A stretch of 64,000 nucleotides of DNA. Origin: Flavobacterium cerinum (GTDB lineage: Bacteria; Bacteroidota; Bacteroidia; Flavobacteriales; Flavobacteriaceae). Position 1 is the stretch's first letter. Each line of letters opens with the position of its first letter. A program made the position numbers and the translations under genes. Below the pieces are notes generated by a model. The model was not told where the DNA came from. It saw only the letters and a list, made by a program, of their open reading frames with translations, and did not search any database. The stretch covers positions 56,023 to 120,022 of the forward strand of contig NZ_SBII01000014.1 of NCBI RefSeq assembly GCF_004028155.1, written 5' to 3'. Positions 8,610-17,796 of this stretch are shown here, piece by piece.

Positions 8610-9158
8610 TTATTTACAGTATTTTTCGAGTAGTTTTTTTTCTGCGCCAAGCTTTACAGCTATGTTATAAGCTAAGGATGCAAAAGGAGTCAGCAGGTAA
8701 AAAAAAGTGTTTTTTATATGGGTATCTCCCCATTTAAGTAATATTGCTGCATGAAAGGGATGTAAAGGCACCATGCCTTTGGTTGTTTTACCATCGTTTA
8801 CCAGTCCAAAGAGAACTTTAATGAAATTTTCAAAACCGGGCTGCCCGTCACGGAGTATGATCCTGAAAACAATAGGCTCATTACCATCATTAAAAAAGCG
8901 GTGTTCAATTCCTATAGGTACCAACCTGCTTTCTCCAGGTTCAAGGTAGACTATGTCTTTTTCATACCTAAGGCCAAGCCTGCCGTTTACAGCAAAAAAC
9001 TCTTCGGTAAAACGGGTATGGTAATGCACCGGATTCCCACCACCCGGCATAAGGCTGACTTCTAAGAGCGAGTACTCACCGTTAGTGTCGGCAGAAGTTT
9101 CCAGTATTTTGGTATACTCACCGTTTAAAGGATTATAGTATGTTTTAATTTGCTTCAT
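8610..9158 (-). CDS. Cupin-domain protein
   Basis: A 182-residue protein with one conserved beta-barrel cupin domain. Motif 1 is seen as VHYHTRFTEEFFAVNGRLG (two histidines and a glutamate that would hold a metal) and motif 2 as PGESRLVPIGIEHRFFN with its histidine. The domain covers roughly residues 35-105; the rest is helical with a hydrophobic stretch (NTFFYLLTPFASLAYNIAV) that could touch the membrane. Cupins of this size include dioxygenases, isomerases and sugar- or metal-binding proteins, and I cannot choose between them. Its ATG directly abuts the stop codon of the upstream secreted-protein gene (TAA ATG), so the two are translationally linked and probably co-transcribed from the methyltransferase side. 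Confidence 0.8.
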   Translation of the reverse strand: MKQIKTYYNPLNGEYTKILETSADTNGEYSLLEVSLMPGGGNPVHYHTRFTEEFFAVNGRLGLRYEKDIVYLEPGESRLVPIGIEHRFFNDGNEPIVFRIILRDGQPGFENFIKVLFGLVNDGKTTKGMVPLHPFHAAILLKWGDTHIKNTFFYLLTPFASLAYNIAVKLGAEKKLLEKYCK

Positions 9159-9671
9159 TTAGCACGGGAAAAAGCACTCTATAGATTTTAAGTAACCATT
9201 TTTAAAAGTAAAACGCCATTCGCTGTCGTCCAGTTGGTCAGACGAGCCTAATAAGATGTATTTATAAGGTTCATTTTTCCCACTTTCTGTTTCTTTTACA
9301 GTGTTAGGAAAAAGTGCTTTAAGATCACTTAATCGTGTTGATGCATCAAACCGCTGCCCTTTATAGGTAAAATACAATCCTGTTTTTTTACTAAATGTTA
9401 TCTGCCTGAAATTCATGATTCCATTATCCAGTTCATATTGTAGGTTTTTATAGTAATAGTACTGAAAGTTACTGCTTTCATCAGTTCCGCAAATGTTCTC
9501 ATAATCCGGTGTGACAATACTATCGGCTTTTTTGTATACCTTTTCAAAATCTCTTTTATTGATTGTAAGGGAGAGTTTATCATTTATGGTCGCATCATCC
9601 CAGGTTATAGATTCGCTGGTTTGCGCAAATAGGGCAGCCGGTACTAATAATAGTAAATAAAGAAATTTCAT
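9159..9671 (-). CDS. Small secreted hypothetical protein, 170 aa
   Basis: I place the start at the ATG 9669-9671 because it begins a good signal peptide (MKFLYLLLLVPAALFAQ) with the A-Q cleavage typical of flavobacterial exported proteins; an earlier in-frame ATG would add 14 charged residues in front of it and overlap the upstream gene. The mature protein is about 150 residues, rich in aromatic residues (QYYYYKNLQYELD), with cysteines at NICGTDES and at the very end (IECFFPC), possibly disulfide-bonded in the periplasm. No family is recognised. It sits 13 bp after the methyltransferase gene and touches the cupin gene, suggesting a three-gene transcript. Confidence 0.75.
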   Translation of the reverse strand: MKFLYLLLLVPAALFAQTSESITWDDATINDKLSLTINKRDFEKVYKKADSIVTPDYENICGTDESSNFQYYYYKNLQYELDNGIMNFRQITFSKKTGLYFTYKGQRFDASTRLSDLKALFPNTVKETESGKNEPYKYILLGSSDQLDDSEWRFTFKNGYLKSIECFFPC

Positions 9672-9684
9672 TAAGATAATAGTT

Positions 9685-10473
9685 TTAAAATCCTCGCTGC
9701 CTTTTTGCTTCAAAGATCAATATAGCAGCAGCGACAGATACATTCATAGAATCGATCTCACCCTGCATAGGGATAATAATATTTTTTGTAGCAGCATCAC
9801 GCCATTCCTGTGTTAATCCTGTAGCTTCAGTACCTACAACAAGTGCTGTTGGTGTAGTGTAATCCTGAGTATGATAGGAAGTTGAGTCCTGTAAAGTAGC
9901 ACAGTAAATGGTAATATTTTTGGATTTAAGATAAGCTATAACCTCTTCTGTTGTTCCGGTTGCTATATTATTGGTAAATAAACAGCCTACGCTGGAACGC
10001 ACAATGTTAGGGTTGTACATATCACTTTTTGGATTAGCGATAATTACAGCATCAAGATTTGCTGCATCGGCAGTGCGCAGTAATGCACCAAGATTCCCCG
10101 GTTTTTCAGGAGCTTCGGCAACTAAGAGTAAAGGATTGTCTCCCAGTTGTAAATCAGCTAATTCAAGGCTTTTGCTTTTAGCAATTGCAATTACACCTTC
10201 GGTAGTATCACGGTAAGCCAGTTTTTGATAAACTTCACGGCTTATCTCTATGATTTCAATCTGTCTTCCGGCCAAATTTTTCACTTCTGTTTCGGTAAGC
10301 ATATCCGGAAGAAACAATATTGTTTCTATCTCATAACCACCTTTTCTCGCCAGTTGTATTTCACGTTGTCCCTCAATAAGAAAAGTACCGCTCAGGCGCC
10401 TTGCCTTTGCTTTTTCCTGTAACTGTACCAGTGATTTTATAAAAGGGTTTTGGGCGCTGGTTATCTGTTTCAA
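9685..10473 (-). CDS. TrmH/SpoU-family RNA 2'-O-methyltransferase
   Basis: A 262-residue SPOUT methyltransferase with an N-terminal RNA-binding domain (SAQNPFIKSLVQLQEKAKAR, LSGTFLIEGQREIQLA) and a C-terminal knotted catalytic domain. The three SpoU motifs are present: PEKPGNLGALLRTADAA near residue 115, ALVVGTEATGL near 212, and IIPMQGEIDSMNVSVAAAIL near 235, which together bind S-adenosylmethionine. Members modify a ribose 2'-hydroxyl in rRNA or tRNA; which nucleotide cannot be told here. Length and start are normal. It is the first gene of a short minus-strand group with the small secreted protein and the cupin. Confidence 0.93.
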   Translation of the reverse strand: MKQITSAQNPFIKSLVQLQEKAKARRLSGTFLIEGQREIQLARKGGYEIETILFLPDMLTETEVKNLAGRQIEIIEISREVYQKLAYRDTTEGVIAIAKSKSLELADLQLGDNPLLLVAEAPEKPGNLGALLRTADAANLDAVIIANPKSDMYNPNIVRSSVGCLFTNNIATGTTEEVIAYLKSKNITIYCATLQDSTSYHTQDYTTPTALVVGTEATGLTQEWRDAATKNIIIPMQGEIDSMNVSVAAAILIFEAKRQRGF

Positions 10474-10531
10474 TGCTCGATGTTTTTTGGTAATTATTAT
10501 ACAAATTTACAATGTTACTATGCACTGCAAA

Positions 10532-11434
10532 CTATTTACCGTTATATTTTGTCTGCTCTGCCATTATTTCTGCTTTAAGAGCATCATAATTTTTAGTGGT
10601 TTCAAGAACTATTTTTACAAGTTTAGAAGTAAAGCTATCCGGATTTTGAGATATGAAATTATTAAATTCGGCTATATTTTCAGGATAGAGTTTAGTGTCA
10701 GGATACTCCATTGTAGGGGTATTGTCTTCTCCAAAAAGATAATTTAACTGGTAGCTGGTATACATTTCGGTAGCCCTATCCAGTAATGTGCTATTAGGAT
10801 ATTTATGTATGAATTTTTCCCAGTTCAGGATTCTTTTACCTACTTCATTAAACGAGACTGCTAAGCCTCCATCAGCACTATAAAGTACTTTGTCTTCTTC
10901 GGCATTGATCCTTAAAAAATCACGATAATCGTTTGTAACATAATTTTCGAAGATCAAAAGATAAAAATCAGCTTGAGTACGAATATCGGTATAGCCTTCG
11001 CCAATTTCCCAAAATTCTAATCCTGCCTTATTCAACAAGTCTTTTTTTACAGCAATAGAGTCAGGAGGAGTAATGCTTTCTCCTTTATCATTATAGAAAT
11101 AGCTGAAATAATTATTCGTTTCAAGCAAATGTCCTTCGTGATTTTGAACTTTCATCACTTCCTCTGTGTTTTCAGCCAGATAGGATTCGTACAACTTGTT
11201 TGCTTGTTCAGGGGATAAAGACTTTAATTTTTCCTGTATTTTATGTTTTTTCTCTGTAAACAGTGATAGTAGTACTTTAAGCTCTTCGGCGCTTTTTTTA
11301 GATTTCGAAACAATATCAGTAGCACTGCTATCAATATCATTTTTTCCCTGAAGAGATTTAACCGTGGTAGTTTCTTCTTTGCAGGAAACTAAAATAAGTA
11401 AGCACATTGCGAGTAATGCATAGCTTGTTTTCAT
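10532..11434 (-). CDS. Hypothetical lipoprotein, 300 aa
   Basis: The N-terminus is a type II signal peptide with a clear lipobox (CLLILVSC, cysteine about residue 18), so the mature protein should be acylated and envelope-anchored. The rest is a charged helical protein without a motif I know; a segment near residue 205-230 (VGKRILNWEKFIHKYPNSTL, LDRATEMYTSYQLNYLFGED) resembles a tetratricopeptide-like helix pair. It lies 35 bp downstream of the DUF58 gene in the same direction and so is probably the last gene of the MoxR operon, though the gap is larger than the others in that operon. Confidence 0.75.
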   Translation of the reverse strand: MKTSYALLAMCLLILVSCKEETTTVKSLQGKNDIDSSATDIVSKSKKSAEELKVLLSLFTEKKHKIQEKLKSLSPEQANKLYESYLAENTEEVMKVQNHEGHLLETNNYFSYFYNDKGESITPPDSIAVKKDLLNKAGLEFWEIGEGYTDIRTQADFYLLIFENYVTNDYRDFLRINAEEDKVLYSADGGLAVSFNEVGKRILNWEKFIHKYPNSTLLDRATEMYTSYQLNYLFGEDNTPTMEYPDTKLYPENIAEFNNFISQNPDSFTSKLVKIVLETTKNYDALKAEIMAEQTKYNGK

Positions 11435-11469
11435 AATAACTAGAGGTGTTTCTATAGAAGGCTAAAGGA

Positions 11470-12801
11470 TTATAAAATACCTCGTGCTTTAATTTCAAGG
11501 TATTTATTAATACTATCTATAGTAAGATTTTCCGGTTTTGTAAGTACTGAGTAAATTCCGTATTTTCTCAGCTCATTTACAATAAGTCTTTTTTCGAAAG
11601 CAAATTTTTCGGCAATTACCTGGTCATATATCTCCTGAATATTACCGGCACGTTTGTGTATCATCTCTTCCAGTTCTATGTTTTCAAAGAAAACAACAAC
11701 CAGCAAATGGCTCTTTGCTATTCCTTTAAGATAAGGCAGCTGGCGTTTAAGCCCGTCCAGTGTTTCAAAATTAGTATAAAGTACTATTAAGCTTCGCTGC
11801 GTGATATTTTTTTTAATATCCGCATAAAGCCTCCCGTAATCACTTTCAAAAAAGTCGGTTTTAATATTATAAAGGTTTTCCAGTATGCGCTGCATTTGCG
11901 AAGAACGCTTTTCAGAAGCTACACGGTTTTCTACTTTTTTAGAAAAAGCAAACATACCCGCTTTATCCTGTTTTTTAAGTATAACGTTAGAGAGTACCAG
12001 AGTAGCATTAATAGCATAATCAAGCAGGCTTAACCCGTTAAAAGGCATTTTCATAACCCGCCCTTTATCAATTGCCATGTATACATTCTGAGATTTTTCG
12101 TCCTGAAACTGGTTTACCATTAATTGGTTCTTCTTAGCAGTAGCTTTCCAGTTTATAGTACGGATATCGTCTCCGGCAACATATTCCTTAATCTGTTCAA
12201 ATTCCATGGTATGCCCTATACGGCGAATCTTTTTTAGCCCATACTGGAACAGTCTGTTTGAAAAAGCCATCAGGTCATATTTGCGAAGCTGGATATAAGA
12301 AGGGTAGGTAGGTACCATCTGTCCGTTGTCAAAAACAAACCTGCGGTTTACAAGATGCAGTGGAGAGGAAACATAAATGTTTAGATTTCCAAAGTAATAC
12401 TCACCACGTTCAACAGGACGAAGAGAATATTCAAAACTATCGGTTCCACCAGTTGGTACTTTTCTTTTTACTTCAAAATTCCGTACCTGAAACTGAAATG
12501 GGATCTCGTCAATTATTTTAAGATTGACAGCAAAAGAATAACCGCTTTCTACTTTTATAATGATAGGGTTTTCATCGCCATTAGATAATTTTTCGGGAGT
12601 GTTACGTGAAGCAATAAATTTTTGATTGGATACAAAAAGAAGTATAAAATCAATAACAGTAAAACCTATAAAAACATACAGTAGCAGCCAGGTAGCATTA
12701 TACAGTGCCGGAAAAAATTGGGCCAGTATAAAGCACAGCAAAATACCCATGAATACATAGAAAAAGAAATTGTTTAGGTATATACGTTTAAACCACTTCA
12801 T
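11470..12801 (-). CDS. DUF58-domain membrane protein
   Basis: A 443-residue protein with two N-terminal membrane helices (residues about 10-60, NNFFFYVFMGILLCFILAQF and a second ending VSNQ), a beta-rich middle part (residues 75-180) and a DUF58 domain whose hallmark is GDDIRTINWKATAKKNQL near residue 205 and a von Willebrand A-like half (VYMAIDKGRVMKM, LSLLDYAINATLVLSNVIL). DUF58 proteins nearly always accompany MoxR AAA ATPases and are thought to be their membrane-anchored partners. The start codon overlaps the stop of the MoxR gene by one base, which implies coupled translation. No enzymatic activity is known for the family. Confidence 0.92.
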   Translation of the reverse strand: MKWFKRIYLNNFFFYVFMGILLCFILAQFFPALYNATWLLLYVFIGFTVIDFILLFVSNQKFIASRNTPEKLSNGDENPIIIKVESGYSFAVNLKIIDEIPFQFQVRNFEVKRKVPTGGTDSFEYSLRPVERGEYYFGNLNIYVSSPLHLVNRRFVFDNGQMVPTYPSYIQLRKYDLMAFSNRLFQYGLKKIRRIGHTMEFEQIKEYVAGDDIRTINWKATAKKNQLMVNQFQDEKSQNVYMAIDKGRVMKMPFNGLSLLDYAINATLVLSNVILKKQDKAGMFAFSKKVENRVASEKRSSQMQRILENLYNIKTDFFESDYGRLYADIKKNITQRSLIVLYTNFETLDGLKRQLPYLKGIAKSHLLVVVFFENIELEEMIHKRAGNIQEIYDQVIAEKFAFEKRLIVNELRKYGIYSVLTKPENLTIDSINKYLEIKARGIL

Positions 12802-13898
12802 TAACGCGGAATTTCTACGGTATCAATTATTTGTTTGATGATCTGCTCACTGGTAAGGCCTTCCATTTCACGTTCCGGAGCCACCATAACACGGTGCTGT
12901 AATACTGGTATTGCCGATTCTTTAATGTCTTCAGGTGATACAAAATCCCTGCCTCTTAAAGCAGCATAGCCTTTAGCAGCATTTAATATTGCAATAGAGG
13001 CACGCGGTGAAGCTCCTAAGTATAAGAAAGCATTATCACGGGTACTGGTTACAATTTTAGCTATGTACTCTATAAGCTGGGGCTCAATAACAATTTGCTT
13101 AACAAGAGCCTGATATTTAATAATGTCTGCCTGAGAAAGTACTTTTTTTATCTTGTCCAGTTTTGCTCTGTCCTGCAATGCGTTCTCTCTTTGAAGTATT
13201 GCTATTTCTTCATCCAGATTAGGATAGTCAATAACTACTTTAAATAGAAAACGGTCAAGCTGTGCTTCCGGCAGGCGGTAGGTACCTTCCTGCTCAATAG
13301 GGTTTTGAGTCGCAATAACTAAAAACGGAGCTTCCATTTCGTAAGTAGTTCCTTCTACAGTGATCTGGCGCTCTTCCATTACTTCAAAAAGTGCGGCCTG
13401 TGTTTTCGCAGGGGCTCTGTTGATTTCATCAATCAGAACAAAATTCGAGAATATAGGTCCTTTTTTAAAGGTAAAAGCCGATTTTGAAAGATCGAATACC
13501 GATGTTCCTAAAATGTCCGAAGGCATCAGGTCGGGTGTAAATTGAATCCTGCTAAAATGAAGTGATAAAGTTTTAGACAACAGTTTTGCTGTTATCGTTT
13601 TTGCTACTCCGGGAACACCTTCAAGTAAAACGTGTCCGTTAGAAAGTATGGCAACCAGTAACTGATCGATCATTTTATGCTGTCCAACAATAACCGAATT
13701 GATTTCTTCCTTTATAGCAGTAATGCTTTGCTGAAGTTCAGTAAGGTTCAATCTTGATTCAAAATTTATATTTTCACTTTCAGAAACGATAGTTTCAGCT
13801 GTGTTTTTTTCAAGAGTAATTTCTCCGGTATTTGTTTCTGGAATTATTCCTTCGGGATTAATGTTCTCTGTATTGCCGTTTTCAAATGATTCTGTCAT
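12801..13898 (-). CDS. MoxR-family AAA+ ATPase
   Basis: A 365-residue cytoplasmic AAA+ ATPase. After an acidic, glutamate/asparagine-rich N-terminal extension of about 50 residues it shows Walker A (LLEGVPGVAKTITAK), Walker B (FVLIDEINRAPAKTQ), sensor 1 (VIATQNPIEQEGTYRLPEAQ) and the arginine-finger/lid region (GASPRASIAILNAAKGYA). MoxR proteins act as chaperone-like ATPases that help insert cofactors or assemble complexes, usually with VWA-domain partners. Here it overlaps DUF4350 by four bases (ATGA) and DUF58 by one base, so it is the ATPase of a tightly coupled seven-gene cluster. The client of this version is unknown. Confidence 0.95.
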   Translation of the reverse strand: MTESFENGNTENINPEGIIPETNTGEITLEKNTAETIVSESENINFESRLNLTELQQSITAIKEEINSVIVGQHKMIDQLLVAILSNGHVLLEGVPGVAKTITAKLLSKTLSLHFSRIQFTPDLMPSDILGTSVFDLSKSAFTFKKGPIFSNFVLIDEINRAPAKTQAALFEVMEERQITVEGTTYEMEAPFLVIATQNPIEQEGTYRLPEAQLDRFLFKVVIDYPNLDEEIAILQRENALQDRAKLDKIKKVLSQADIIKYQALVKQIVIEPQLIEYIAKIVTSTRDNAFLYLGASPRASIAILNAAKGYAALRGRDFVSPEDIKESAIPVLQHRVMVAPEREMEGLTSEQIIKQIIDTVEIPR

Positions 13899-15085
13899 AA
13901 TCTTAAATTTTCAATTGCTTTATTAATCGCGATCACATCAGCTTCCGTGCTTTCAAACTGATGTCTGTGTTTTTTTATCAAACTTACTGTTTTTTCAATA
14001 TCCACTATTGATTTACCTGTTTTTAAATGCAGTTTTTCTATAAAAACATCATCTAGTGAATAGGTGTCAATGTGGTATTCATTCCTTATATGCTCAAGGA
14101 AATAGATTATTTTTTTCTCTATAATTGTATGGTGGTTGCCTTCCTGGTAATAAAGGTTGCCGATTGTCTTGGCAAAATCTACTGTGGTGTTTTTAAGCGG
14201 AATGATCTCAGGAATAATACGTTGTTTTCTTTTGGCATTGAATAAAAGGAATATAAAGAAAGCAATAATTGCTAACCACATGGTCCATTTTAAAGCAGGC
14301 TGGCTTAAAATGTAACGTAATGGGTTGCCGGATACTTCTTCATCGTAAGCAAATTGCTTGGAATACCAATAGATTGTTCCTTCAGGAATATAAGATAATA
14401 TATTTTCCGCATACTGATAATGGTTTCCTTTAAGCAAATGAAAGTTACTAAACGCAGCAGGCTGGGTATGCAGTAAAAAGTTACCATTCCCAAAAGGAAC
14501 TTTTATAAAATTAGGTTTCTTGTCTTTTGAAAATTCCTGGTAACCCAGTATTTGTACATTTTTTGTATCTATTGAGTCAAAGTATGTAAAACCTACGCCT
14601 TCGTTAAAAGAATATTTCTGATTATTTTTTCTGCTAAGTGACAACGCTATCGAATCTTTAAAAGAATACCCGCCATCTACTTTTAAGTTAAGGGTGTCAA
14701 GAAGACTGCGCGGAAAATCTTTCGCGCTTAAAAATACAGTATTACCATGATCTACAAAATAGATAAGTTCTTTTGCAGATTCATTGTCAATGCTGTTTTG
14801 TTCACTGATGTTTATAAAAGTTCCATTCTCGGTATATTTCTTAGCATCATAATCATATAGATCATTAAAATACTCGTAGGGTGTTTCCCTTAGTTTTTCA
14901 ATTTTCTGTCCTTTAAATAGTTTAGGTGCTTCTTTGTCAAATACATAAAGACCTAATGGGATCTTATCTTTTACAGCATAGGTGGGTGTCCAGTTTATAG
15001 GCTTAGGCCTTGAGGAATCTATAAAGATTAAAATTCCTATTACAGCGACGAGAAGTACGATATAAATGGTTAGTTTCTTATTCAT
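13895..15085 (-). CDS. DUF4350-domain membrane protein
   Basis: A 396-residue protein with an N-terminal membrane anchor (KKLTIYIVLLVAVIGILIFI), an extracytoplasmic DUF4350 domain of about 220 residues (for example ELIYFVDHGNTVFLSAKDF and FGNGNFLLHTQPAAF, which look like the GATase-like fold reported for the family), a second membrane helix near residue 270 (WTMWLAIIAFFIFLLFNAKR) and a cytoplasmic helical tail. Such proteins occur beside MoxR and DUF58 in many bacteria. One base separates it from the DUF4129 stop codon and it overlaps MoxR by four bases, so the order of translation is DUF4129, DUF4350, MoxR. Confidence 0.88.
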   Translation of the reverse strand: MNKKLTIYIVLLVAVIGILIFIDSSRPKPINWTPTYAVKDKIPLGLYVFDKEAPKLFKGQKIEKLRETPYEYFNDLYDYDAKKYTENGTFINISEQNSIDNESAKELIYFVDHGNTVFLSAKDFPRSLLDTLNLKVDGGYSFKDSIALSLSRKNNQKYSFNEGVGFTYFDSIDTKNVQILGYQEFSKDKKPNFIKVPFGNGNFLLHTQPAAFSNFHLLKGNHYQYAENILSYIPEGTIYWYSKQFAYDEEVSGNPLRYILSQPALKWTMWLAIIAFFIFLLFNAKRKQRIIPEIIPLKNTTVDFAKTIGNLYYQEGNHHTIIEKKIIYFLEHIRNEYHIDTYSLDDVFIEKLHLKTGKSIVDIEKTVSLIKKHRHQFESTEADVIAINKAIENLRL

Positions 15086-15086
15086 T

Positions 15087-15884
15087 TTATAGCGTATTTA
15101 AGGTTTTTTTAAATGCCTTTTCTGCCTTAAGAAATGCGGCTTCATCAAGCGGAAAATCGCCATACCAGCTATAGTCATAGAGATAAGAAAGGTATTCAAA
15201 ATCTTTTTTCAGGGTACTGTTTTTTATTTCATAGAGATAATCGCTATTGGTTTTGTCCCAATGCCAGTCTATAATTTCATTTGCTGAAAGTTTCTTAAGC
15301 AGCCACAGGTAGTAATAACGCACAGCAAGTTTGTAGTCTCCGGCTCTTTTAGTGTTTTCTGTAAGCTGGCTAAAGTCCATCTGATGGATATTTTCTTCAT
15401 TGATATCCTGCACGCTGATGTTTTTGCGTGAACGGCCAAATATCCACATGCCTTCTTTATTAAGCAGTGCACGTACGATCATGTATATGGCAAAACCAAT
15501 GATCAGGCCAGCCATGATTCTTATAAAAATGGTAAAAGCCGAAGTTCCCGTTGTTTTATCACCAACACTAAAAATATCATCTATTAGTTTGCCCAGCCAT
15601 TCTAAAAAGCGTTCCCATTGCGACTTTGCTTTTGTTTTGGTTTCATAAGTAAAATCACTGTCGGTATATTTATCTTTAAAGCCTTTTGTAAATTTCCGGT
15701 CTTTATAAACAAGAGGAATGTTTACATCAGGAGAGGATTTGTTCTCATCAGAAACAAGAGAATCTCCTGCTTCAATAAAAGTTTCAGATACCACAATAGT
15801 ATCCTCTTCCACGGTCTGTGCAGAAAGGTTAATATGCAGGCTGGCAAATAGCAGCGGATATATAATAAGTTTATTCAATGTCAC
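15087..15884 (-). CDS. DUF4129-domain membrane protein
   Basis: A 265-residue protein with an N-terminal signal-like segment (LIIYPLLFASLHINLSAQ), an acidic extracytoplasmic stretch, one membrane helix near residues 118-140 (FTIFIRIMAGLIIGFAIYMI) and a cytoplasmic C-terminal DUF4129 domain (YKLAVRYYYLWLLKKLS, then DWHWDKTNSDYLYEI and LYDYSWYGDFPLDE). The tryptophan/tyrosine-rich motif is the family hallmark. DUF4129 proteins are recurring members of MoxR/DUF58 operons; in some lineages the domain is fused to transglutaminase-like enzymes, but not here. It overlaps the preceding membrane-protein gene by 14 bases. Confidence 0.85.
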   Translation of the reverse strand: MTLNKLIIYPLLFASLHINLSAQTVEEDTIVVSETFIEAGDSLVSDENKSSPDVNIPLVYKDRKFTKGFKDKYTDSDFTYETKTKAKSQWERFLEWLGKLIDDIFSVGDKTTGTSAFTIFIRIMAGLIIGFAIYMIVRALLNKEGMWIFGRSRKNISVQDINEENIHQMDFSQLTENTKRAGDYKLAVRYYYLWLLKKLSANEIIDWHWDKTNSDYLYEIKNSTLKKDFEYLSYLYDYSWYGDFPLDEAAFLKAEKAFKKTLNTL

Positions 15885-16812
15885 TTCCTATTAAATCTAT
15901 TTCATTGTGCAGGGACTTGTTCTCTGATTGTTCTTTACAACTGTAATAGACCATTCCGTGTCCTACCATTACTACATTACTTAAAAGATAAGCCAGAATA
16001 ATATAGAGCACAAATACAATCAGCATTAATATACTTATTGTAGAAAAGGTTTCTGCTTTTTCGGATGAATCATTTTCTGCAGTAGCGATCATTGCCACAA
16101 TACCTATTATGTAAGGTATAACGGCCAGTATTCCCTGAACAGCATATATGATAAGATAGAAAATCATAGTACTCCCGGCATGGACCCAAAAGTTGCTAAA
16201 CAGCATTTTCCAACCATTACTCATTGATGTAAAATAACTGTTGTTGGAATTTAGGTAATCAAAAAAGGTAAGATATACCCAGCAGGTAAACGCTGCAAAA
16301 AGTATAATCGCTCCCGGTATCCCTATAACAATTACAATGAGCAGTATACTAAATAAACCTATTGCTATGGCGATCGGAATAAAAGTAATGAGAGACATAA
16401 GCCCAAAAAGTAAGATCCTTCCGAATTTTGTCTTTAAAACGGCTAATATCTGTTTTGCATCCGGTTTTTCATTTTTTTCAGAAAGAGCCAGATAAATTAC
16501 AGGATAGCTGTAATTTATCATAGTCATCAGTAACACTATAATTCCCATAATAATGCCGGTAATCATAAAGAAACCTACATTGTTGTCAAAATATTCACTG
16601 ATCATTTGCTGTGAGCTTTCAGAAGTCATTCCTGAAAATATATTCTCAAAAAACACTTTTCCTACTATAAAACAAAGTACAATGAGTATAAGAAGCATTC
16701 CACCGTTTAAGAGAAGGTAGTTTTTAAAATAATTTTTTCCATATTGCCTGAAAAGCGAAAAAGTATCGTTTATAATGGCACTGAAATTTCTGTTTTTATA
16801 AAGTGGAAACAT
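15871..16812 (-). CDS. Polytopic membrane protein of the MoxR operon
   Basis: A 313-residue integral membrane protein with about six hydrophobic segments, among them LLLNGGMLLILIVLCFIVG, FFMITGIIMGIIVLLMTMI, FGLMSLITFIPIAIAIGLFS and the C-terminal ISILMLIVFVLYIILAYLLS. The N-terminus (PLYKNRNFSAIINDTFSLFR) is cytoplasmic-looking and resembles the start of membrane proteins of the glycerophosphodiester-phosphodiesterase membrane-domain type, but I see no catalytic site. It overlaps the SpoIIM-like gene upstream by 17 bases and the DUF4129 gene downstream by 14, so it is an integral member of the operon. Its specific function is unknown. Confidence 0.8.
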   Translation of the reverse strand: MFPLYKNRNFSAIINDTFSLFRQYGKNYFKNYLLLNGGMLLILIVLCFIVGKVFFENIFSGMTSESSQQMISEYFDNNVGFFMITGIIMGIIVLLMTMINYSYPVIYLALSEKNEKPDAKQILAVLKTKFGRILLFGLMSLITFIPIAIAIGLFSILLIVIVIGIPGAIILFAAFTCWVYLTFFDYLNSNNSYFTSMSNGWKMLFSNFWVHAGSTMIFYLIIYAVQGILAVIPYIIGIVAMIATAENDSSEKAETFSTISILMLIVFVLYIILAYLLSNVVMVGHGMVYYSCKEQSENKSLHNEIDLIGSDIE

Positions 16813-17776
16813 GATTTTTATTTAATTTTTTATGTACCAAAAACGGATAGATCAGGAAATAAAAAGAAATAACCGATAAAGTGAATAGTATGATAAAGAC
16901 ATTTAAAACCCTTGGCATATCTGGCGAGTAACGGGTTACAAAACCTTCCAGCATACCTGCAGCAAATGTAAAAGGCATGGTGCTTAGCAGTATTTTGAGG
17001 CCATTTTTAAAGCCTATCTTAAATGATGCGAGTCTTGAATATGTTTTAGGAAAGAGAATGCTGGCGCCCAATATAAATCCTGCAGCTGCTTCTATCACAA
17101 TAGCAAAAATTTCCATGGCTCCGTGTATCCATATGCCCCTTACACTTTCCCAAAAGACACCCTGCTCATAAAAAAAGTATTGAAAAGCACCCAGCATTAT
17201 GCAGTTGAATAGCAACATCATGAGCGTTCCGATACCTGCAAAAATTCCATAAACGAAGCAGCGAATACCCACATAAAGGTTATTTGCAGTAATACCTACT
17301 GCGCTGCCCCAGTTACTTCCGCTTTTATACACTGCTACCGGATTTCCCTTTTCTATATTTTCAAGCGTCATATTTACATATTCATCACCCAGTATAAGGC
17401 GAACGAAGGCTCCATCATTAGCGGCAGAAATCACACCAATGGCTGTGAATACAAAAAACAACAGGAAAGCATACAAAACATAACGCCTGTTTTCATAGAT
17501 TATCAACGGAACTTCGGTTTTAAAAAAATAAACCAATCTGTTGCTCTCTTCGCGTTTTGTCTTATATATTTTTTGATAAGTTAGTGATGCAAGGTGGTTT
17601 AGGTAAACAACAGTCTTGCTTTTTGGGTAATAAGTTTGTGAATAGGAGAGGTCATTAACTAAATGAATGTACAGGCTGGCCAGTTCATCAGGATTTTTTT
17701 TAGCTTTACCAAAAATAGCCTGCTCAAATTCGAGCCATTTTTCTTTATTTTGTTTTATAAACGCAACTTCTCTCAT
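16796..17776 (-). CDS. Stage II sporulation protein M-like (SpoIIM/DUF95) membrane protein
   Basis: A 326-residue protein with a soluble N-terminal part of about 95 residues and roughly five to six membrane helices after it (RRYVLYAFLLFFVFTAIGVI, FVYGIFAGIGTLMMLLFNCI, ILGASILFPK, FIILFTLSVISFYFLIYPFL). The conserved H-G-x-x-E block WIHGAMEIFAIVIEAAAGF is the clearest family signature. Despite the name, this organism type does not sporulate; SpoIIM-like proteins appear widely as partners in RDD/DUF4129/MoxR/DUF58 clusters. It is the first gene of the minus-strand operon; its start lies only 20 bp from that of the divergent RDD gene. Confidence 0.9.
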   Translation of the reverse strand: MREVAFIKQNKEKWLEFEQAIFGKAKKNPDELASLYIHLVNDLSYSQTYYPKSKTVVYLNHLASLTYQKIYKTKREESNRLVYFFKTEVPLIIYENRRYVLYAFLLFFVFTAIGVISAANDGAFVRLILGDEYVNMTLENIEKGNPVAVYKSGSNWGSAVGITANNLYVGIRCFVYGIFAGIGTLMMLLFNCIMLGAFQYFFYEQGVFWESVRGIWIHGAMEIFAIVIEAAAGFILGASILFPKTYSRLASFKIGFKNGLKILLSTMPFTFAAGMLEGFVTRYSPDMPRVLNVFIILFTLSVISFYFLIYPFLVHKKLNKNHVSTL

Positions 17777-17796
17777 ACACAGCTAAAATATAAAAT

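Noticed and set aside
16796..17776. SpoIIM as evidence of sporulation
   Set aside because: Family name only; no other sporulation genes, and the gene sits in the RDD/MoxR cluster seen in non-sporulating bacteria.
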